A stretch of 64,000 bases of DNA from Piromyces finnis (Eukaryota; Neocallimastigomycota; Neocallimastigomycetes; Neocallimastigales; Neocallimastigaceae). The notes below the pieces were generated by a model. That model had not been told where the DNA came from. It ran no database searches and saw only the letters and a list, made by a program, of their open reading frames with translations. The stretch covers positions 1,250,211 through 1,314,210 of the forward strand of contig MCFH01000006.1 in NCBI GenBank assembly GCA_002104945.1, written 5' to 3'. Both the position numbers and the translations under genes were made by a program. Positions 54,382 through 64,000 of this stretch are shown piece by piece. Position 1 is the first letter of the stretch. Each line of letters starts with the position of its first letter.

Positions 54382-57300
54382 TTATTTCTTATTGTCAATA
54401 ACATCATTAAGAGCCTTAATACCAAAATCTAATGATACATGATCTGTTATAAATCTTTTTTAAATTAAATATATATATTAATAAATATATGTTAATAAAT
54501 TTATATTAATAAATAATAATAAATATTTTACATTTTACATTTTTATATAAAATTAGATTTAAGAAAATATGATTTAAAAAAAAAAAAAAAAGAATAGTTA
54601 CTTTCTAGGGGCAACGGATATAGAGTGTTTACCATCAATTTGAAGATCTATTAAATTAGAATCATGTGCACCAGGACTAAATGAAACTCTCATTGAATAC
54701 TCTGAAATATATTGATCTGGACCAACATTCTTACTTCTTTCATAAATTTCAAATGTTATTTGTGTTAAGTCTAATCATTGGTATATTTATAAATAAAGAA
54801 AAAAAAAAAGATTAATAATAATGAATCATTTTATATGTCTTTATATACAATCCAAATAAATTAATATATAAGGATGATAATATATATAAAAATATAATTA
54901 TAAAAATATAATTGAAAATAAAATAATTACAATCAAGTTCATCAGTATCAGCTTTATCAACACTTGTTGGTAATTCACTTAATAAAATGATATTTAATAA
55001 GCAAATTACCTTTGATTCCTTTGTGAAAAAGAGACGAGCACAAGGGGTTGGTGAAGACTTGACTTCCTGTATATGACCTAGTATTTTTAAAAGTAATGGT
55101 TTTGAATTTAATAAACCAATTTCCAACTTCTCGGAATCTTCAATACCATACTCATGTGGTGCTACAAAATCAAACAAAACTTTAGCTTTTCTATAAAGTT
55201 GTCTTAATAAATCTCGACCATATTTAGGTGAAGAAAATATGCCTTCTAAGAAATCTCTATTATGAAGAGCATCATATTTCAATGAATCATAGAGTTCTGA
55301 AATTTTTGAGGTATCGAATACATTTTTTCTGTTATAAGTATCACAAAATTCATGGAAAAGTTTTTCCCAACGTTCTTTAAATAAATCTGGACTTTCTGAA
55401 CAACACCATCTTGACTGTAGTTTATCAACATCCAAAGTTCTGAAATTTTCATTCATAACTTCTCTTAATGAACATAATAAATCAATAGTATCTTGTACTA
55501 ATACTGGAGGATCTTCCATATTTTTTGGTAAAATAAAACTAGATGGACAGCTAAATCCTTGTTTTGGATTAAATATATCTTGAAGTTTTGTTTTAACACT
55601 TTCCATTTGTTCCTTTGCTGCATTTGTATCATCTAGCATTTCTTTACTTATTATTAAAAAATCTTTTGGTAATTCAGAAACCTTTAAAAATGCCTTTGAG
55701 AATATATCAGCCGTTGCAACAACACGTCTTTCCGATGAACTATACATTTTTACATTATCTAAACATTTTGGATTCATAATTGTTATATCCTATAATATAT
55801 TAAAACAACATAAAAAAAAATTAAAAAACATTTAATATATCAATATATATATATATATTTTTCTATAAAAAATAAATTAAAATATATCTTTACCTTATTC
55901 AAATTTTCGCCTAAATCTCTACTATGATGACGACCTGCATGTGTGAACTGTCATGATGGTAATAATTATATTAAATTTATTATAAAATGAACGATTAAAT
56001 AAATAAATTTTATTATATTATTTTTATATATAATATAATTAAAAAAGAAAAAAAAAAAAATCTACCTCACCACCCCTTTATATGATGATAATAATAATAA
56101 TAATAATAATAAATTGAATAATTAATTTAACTGTAAATAAAAAAAAATAAATAAAAATAAATTTAAATTTATATATAAATATATACCATTTTACAATTAA
56201 TTGAAATTTTTTTAGATCACCCGTTTCTTTATTATAACTTGGTTTAAGCTGTACCTTTGTTCCAGGTAGTTTTGACTTTTTATATAATATATATTTTAAT
56301 TGTTCTAATAATGCTAAATCTTCGCATTTTAATTCATATGCTTCATTAGCAGCTTTAACGACTTCTTTTAATTGATCTGGATTTCTAAGAATTATCTTGT
56401 ATTAAAATTATCATAATAAAAAAAATAGGATAATAATAAAAAATAGGATAATAATAAAAAATAATATTATTATAATTATTACCATTATAAGTATTATAAT
56501 TATTAAGACTTCGAAAAAAAAAATATATATATATATATATAATAAAATTGTATTATAGAAATTGAAAAAATACCTCATCTTTCGAACCCTTTAATAAATC
56601 AACAAATGGCTTGCTTCTAAATTGGAACTTCATCTTTTGTTTTGGAGTTCTATCACCATGTCTAAATACTGATATAAATCCCTTCAATCTCCATCTGGTA
56701 TCAAAATTTTGTTCCTTTACTACAGAACTTTTTATATTTCTTTGGGTTGCATATTCTAAAAATAAATTTCTTAAAATCTTATGAAAACAAAATATATAAA
56801 AAAAAATAAATTAAATTATTTATAGTTATTAATATTATAATAATATTTATAGTGTATTATTGCTCTTTATAGTTTTTATAAAAAAAAAAAAGTTATATTA
56901 ACAATTTTACTTACTCTTGCACAATTATCATAATATTCATCATTACCCTTAACAAATGACCAACCATTAACATCAATAACATATGATTTTCCACGAACTC
57001 TTAACAAATCAAAACCACAAACAGCTTGTAAAAAGGCAGTGCATACATTATTAGCAAACATTTTTTCTTCTTCACTTAAAGCTGTTACATATCTTACTTC
57101 TTTTCCTTCAGCATTTCTGCAAACGACACCATCAACAACTGGTGATCTATTAGTATTACATGTTATATAAATTTGAGTTTTTATCAAGAATATTATTGAA
57201 ATATTAAATATCATTTTGTTTGTTATTATTTTTAAATATTAAAATTCGATAAATATATTTTTTATGTTGATTATTTTAATAAATATAATAGATTGATATA

Positions 57301-58819
57301 TTATTGATAATATTAAAAATTACAATAGTTAATAGTTAATATTAATAATTAATAGTTAATATCAATAAAATATTATTTTTAAATATAAATCAAAATTCAT
57401 AGTCACTTTCTAGTTTCAGCATGTGCATAATTTTCACCAATAGTATATACTTTAACATCTTCACAATTATCAACTTTCATAAATTCTTCATATATATATT
57501 CAGCATCTGTTCTAATATTTGTTATTGTTGGACAAAACTCACTTGACTTATTTCCGACCTATAATGTTCATTAAATATATTTATATTATTATTATTATTA
57601 TTATTATTATATTATTATTATTATTAAATCATTATGTTATCAAGTTATTTATTTACTATATCAAATTTTTATAAATATTTTAAATAAAAAACTTCGAAAA
57701 ATAATAAATAACTAAATAATTTCATTTATTTAATATTTATTAATATTACCTTTCTAAATAATTTTCTTACACCACCACCAGTTGATTGAGGATAATATAT
57801 ATATATATTATGATCTTCACCACATATTGGCTTCTCTACAAATGGTTTTTTCAATATTTTTCCATCTAATGATATAGTATCAGCATCAATTTGAATAATT
57901 TTTCCATTGGTTTTAAATTCTGGAGCATAAAGATCAATACCCATTCTTTCTTTAACTTTTTCTATTAAACTATCAGGTACCCATTCACTATGATTATTAT
58001 CAACAAAAAGTCTTTTTGGAGATGAAGCATGAATAGCATCTAATAATTTTAAAACAAGACGTCTATCTAATAATAAGCGTTGCATCTCTAAATCATTGAT
58101 ACAGTATGGTTTTCTTAAATTAACATAATCAATTGCTTTTTGAAGTGGGAATCCTTTTGAAAAAAAAGATATTAAAAAATCACATATTGGCCAACTTTCA
58201 ATACCTTTTAAATAAATTATTAATTAAAAATAAATAGTAATTTTTTTATTAGATACTAATTTGCAATTTGCATATTTGAATAATATATAATTTATATATA
58301 TATGCCCTATATTGATAATATTTATTAAATAACCATTTTTTTTTTCTTTTTTTTTTTTTTTTTGTTTGTTTGTTTTCGGTTTTTTTTATAATAATAATAA
58401 TAATAAAACACATATATATATTTCTTTTAATAGCATAAATAATTATTCCAAAAATTCAATATTAAGTTGCATTCTATATGTAAACTTTATTTTTGAAATT
58501 AAAAAAAAAAAAAAAAAGGATTTCAATTTACTTTCATCAAGAATGACTTTATCTCCGAATATTACAATTTGAAATTCTCCTGTTGAAAGTAATCTATTTA
58601 ATATATTTCTCATGGGCTTTGAACGTGCTTTATTGTCCATAGCACATATCCCAATAACATCTATATAATGTGTAATATATAATATATATTCATTTTAAAA
58701 AAGCATATTCAATAAAATAAAAAAGAAAAAAGAAAAAAAATTATTTGTTAGTATATTTTAAATGAAGTAAAAGATTTATATTTATTATTTAAAGAAATGT
58801 TTTTATCATATATAACATT

Positions 58820-58865
<46 letters not shown>

Positions 58866-58938
58866 AGTAATAATTACATTTGGGTGAATTTTCCAAATTA
58901 TCAGATTTCATATACCATAATGAATTTTCGGTAGCCAT
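54382..58938 (-). CDS. VIP1: Inositol hexakisphosphate kinase VIP1/PPIP5K
   Basis: Twelve exons (58938-58878, 58660-58532, 58204-57750, 57558-57407, 57146-56915, 56777-56574, 56395-56187, 56075-56066, 55947-55894, 55789-54931, 54770-54602, 54454-54382) give about 868 aa. The enzyme makes inositol pyrophosphates (1-IP7/IP8) from InsP6/5-IP7. The N-terminal ATP-grasp kinase (residues ~20-375) has [67 protein letters not shown], and the metal site in [20 protein letters not shown]. The C-terminal histidine-acid-phosphatase domain starts [16 protein letters not shown] (Arg382, His383), then [11 protein letters not shown] and [14 protein letters not shown]. Near residue 762 the motif reads FFTKESK, where related proteins have SESH. 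Exon 8 is a 10-base microexon coding the WGGE junction. The gene lacks the long C-terminal extension of animal PPIP5Ks. Confidence 0.95.
57584..57627. repeat. (ATT)n microsatellite in a VIP1 intron
   Basis: Short ATT run with one interruption, in the intron between VIP1 exons ending at 57750 and starting at 57558. Confidence 0.85.
58822..58864. repeat. Poly-A tract in VIP1 intron 1
   Basis: More than 40 consecutive A on the plus strand, immediately 3' of VIP1 exon 1 in the sense direction (poly-T in the transcript). Confidence 0.95.
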
Positions 58939-62459
<3,521 letters not shown>

Positions 62460-62481
62460 TGAATATTGTAGTAACTTTAGT

Positions 62482-62530
62482 TAAAGTGAGAAAGCCACTA
62501 TTATACGAAAGTATAATTCTACCAACTTAT
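62482..62530. other. Short hairpin cluster near the LINE relic
   Basis: ATTATAC-GAAA-GTATAAT at 62500-62517 is a 7-bp stem capped by a GNRA-type tetraloop when read on the plus strand. Just before it, GTGAGAAAGCCAC can form a 3-bp stem. No known RNA family was recognised. It lies on the 3' side of the minus-strand retroelement relic. Confidence 0.35.
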
Positions 62531-62699
62531 CATACTGTTTCTTTAGTATTTTTTTTAGATTAGGAAGAGAATATACTTCTTGTATTTATTTATTTAATTT
62601 GTGATTATATTAGATAATAATACATATTGATATAATAATATAATAAAATATATGTATAAATATAAATATAAAATAAAATAAAATAATTATTAAAGTTAC

Positions 62700-63130
62700 A
62701 TAAAAGTTCAATGAACTCTGCAATTCGTACTGTGTAGGATTGGTCCCTACCTAATGAAATAAAAAAGGGAAGTAATATCAGGTATGATAGTGTGGTGTTC
62801 ACTAAGCTCTCCCATGAGCTCAAAATGTTTTCATTCGAAGAAATACTAGCATTGAACCCTGTCTATTGAATATTAAGAATGTTCCTTTGCCATATCGATA
62901 GGACGTCGGCGCTCTTTATTACACTAGATATCTTACTAAATCTATTAAAAAGAAGCTCCATTGAGCTACTAATGATAGGGATTGTTTTAGTAAGAAAAGC
63001 CGCGAGATCCTCTACATATGAAGTATTTTTTTTTTTAACAGCATCAAATATTTTTAAACTTTATTAAAAGATTTCGAGAATTGTCCATCTAATTTGACAT
63101 TAGCCTTATGTTAAATACAAATTTTTGATG
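62700..63130 (-). pseudogene. Decayed LINE reverse transcriptase, C-terminal fragments
   Basis: The minus strand shows short RT-like pieces in changing frames: ANVKLDGQFSKSF (RT finger/palm block before the usual RQGCPLSP, which is missing), then NIFDAVKKK, then SYVEDLAAFLTK, which sits where the catalytic YxDD/FADD box belongs but reads VEDL. After it come MELLFNRFSKIS and a stop after WQRNILNIQ. Base composition is clearly less AT-rich than the DNA to the left. I infer a dead non-LTR element with internal deletions and frameshifts. The left boundary is not sharp. Confidence 0.55.
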
Positions 63131-63199
63131 AATTGTAAATTTTTATGTCTATAGTTTCGTAAGGTAACACGACAAGGATACTCTGTATTTGATCTAAAT

Positions 63200-64000
63200 G
63201 TTGATGAGATTGTTGAATTAATTGCGAAAACCAAATTGCTCAGGTCTTATAAAATTATGAGAAAGAGCATACTTTGAAATTCTATTAGTTACAATTTTTG
63301 AAATAATTTTAAGACCTACATTGATGAGAGAAATACCACGATAATTATTACAGTCTGAAAGATCGCCTTTCTTTGGAATAGAAACAATGGAAGCAGAGTT
63401 CCATTTCAAAGGAAAGGAACCATTCCAGATTTTATTAAAAATTAATTTAAGACAATTTCCAGCAGACTTATGTTCTTTCTCCAGTTCTTCGTTACAAAAG
63501 AAAGCTTTGAAAAATTCAATTGGGATACCATCGGGACCTGGAGCCTTGTTATTCTTCATTGACAGAACAACATTTCTAATTTCCTCAATAGAAATGGGAC
63601 CATTTATATCCCATGCTATTTGATTGATATGGTTGAATTGGAAGGCTCTTTCCCAGTAACCACGATTTAAGCTGTGATTTGTAACATCAGATGCAAGATT
63701 TTCATAATGTTCAGCCCAACGTTTTAATTGTTCTTGAGGAGTAAATAAATCCTTGCCATTCTTGTCCTTAATAGTTGAAACATGGGAGGACGAATAACTT
63801 GGTTTGGCAAGTTTTTTAAGGCCTTTCCAACCTTGTCTAAAGCTTTTATCAATAAAATGTTTACCGATAGAAACTAAACAATATTAGCTTTATAGAGATT
63901 GGATCTGAATTTACTCTTAACCCTTTTTGATGGTATTACATAGATTTTGGTATATGGAGAACTGGTTAAGATAATTTTCCATGTCAGCGCAATCTGAAAG
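63200..64000 (-). pseudogene. LINE-type (non-LTR) reverse transcriptase fragment, runs off the window
   Basis: On the minus strand an open frame from about 63883 to 63218 codes a linker (SFRQGWKGLKKLAKPSYSSS, then EQLKRWAEHYENL) and the start of a LINE RT domain. Motifs are KNNKAPGPDGIPIEFFKAFF, LIFNKIWNGSFPLKWNSA, VSIPKKGDLSDCNNYRGISL and ISKYALSHNFIRPEQFGFRN. A stop follows directly after GFRN, where intact elements continue. Upstream at about 63878 the frame shifts again (KFRSNLYKANIV, then stop). No complete polymerase is present, so this copy is dead. The parent element's endonuclease may lie beyond position 64000. Confidence 0.88.

Noticed and set aside
62905-63067. Plus-strand open frame over the LINE relic
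   Set aside because: The minus strand carries RT-like motifs in order, and the plus-strand frame has no recognisable feature.

Overview
The window is a piece of a very AT-rich eukaryotic nuclear genome. It has spliceosomal introns nearly everywhere (GT..AG, donors mostly GTAAGT, GTAAAT or GTATAT, acceptors usually TAG or AAG), long Asn-rich tracts, and many ATT, ATTT and poly-A/T microsatellites. TAA, TAG and TGA all act as stops, so the code is standard. Gene content and style best fit an anaerobic gut fungus (Neocallimastigomycota). A dictyostelid-like amoeba is the main alternative, but the intron density (8 to 14 exons in several genes) argues against it. This assignment is an inference. 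Exon structures were derived by hand by joining splice sites that keep the reading frame.

Layout, left to right: 3' end of a fructose-2,6-bisphosphatase/PFKFB gene (+); a very large two-exon gene for an EPG5-like autophagy tether (+, about 3466 aa); proteasome beta5 (-); an ERGIC-53/VIP36-type L-type lectin (+); a ZGPAT-like G-patch protein (+); an unrecognised RING protein with two related PH-like segments (-); the eEF2-folding factor HGH1 (-); a candidate C/D-box snoRNA followed by a small dsRNA-binding-like protein (+); CLU1/TIF31 (-); delta-COP (+); methionine aminopeptidase 2 (-) head-to-head with DPM2 (+); a large, low-complexity coiled-coil gene with a disrupted Asn tract (-); the VIP1/PPIP5K inositol pyrophosphate kinase (-); then several kb of gene-free AT-rich DNA and decayed LINE-type reverse transcriptase sequence (-) running off the right end.

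The genes are unrelated housekeeping and membrane-trafficking loci, not an operon. Recurring themes are ER-Golgi traffic (cargo lectin, delta-COP, DPM2), protein synthesis and maturation (MetAP2, HGH1, CLU1, proteasome) and membrane/phosphate signalling (EPG5, VIP1). Points worth a second look are the presumptive snoRNA, the RING protein with an internal duplication, the histidine-to-lysine change in the VIP1 phosphatase half, the ATG-only first exons, and the Asn-tract frame breaks.
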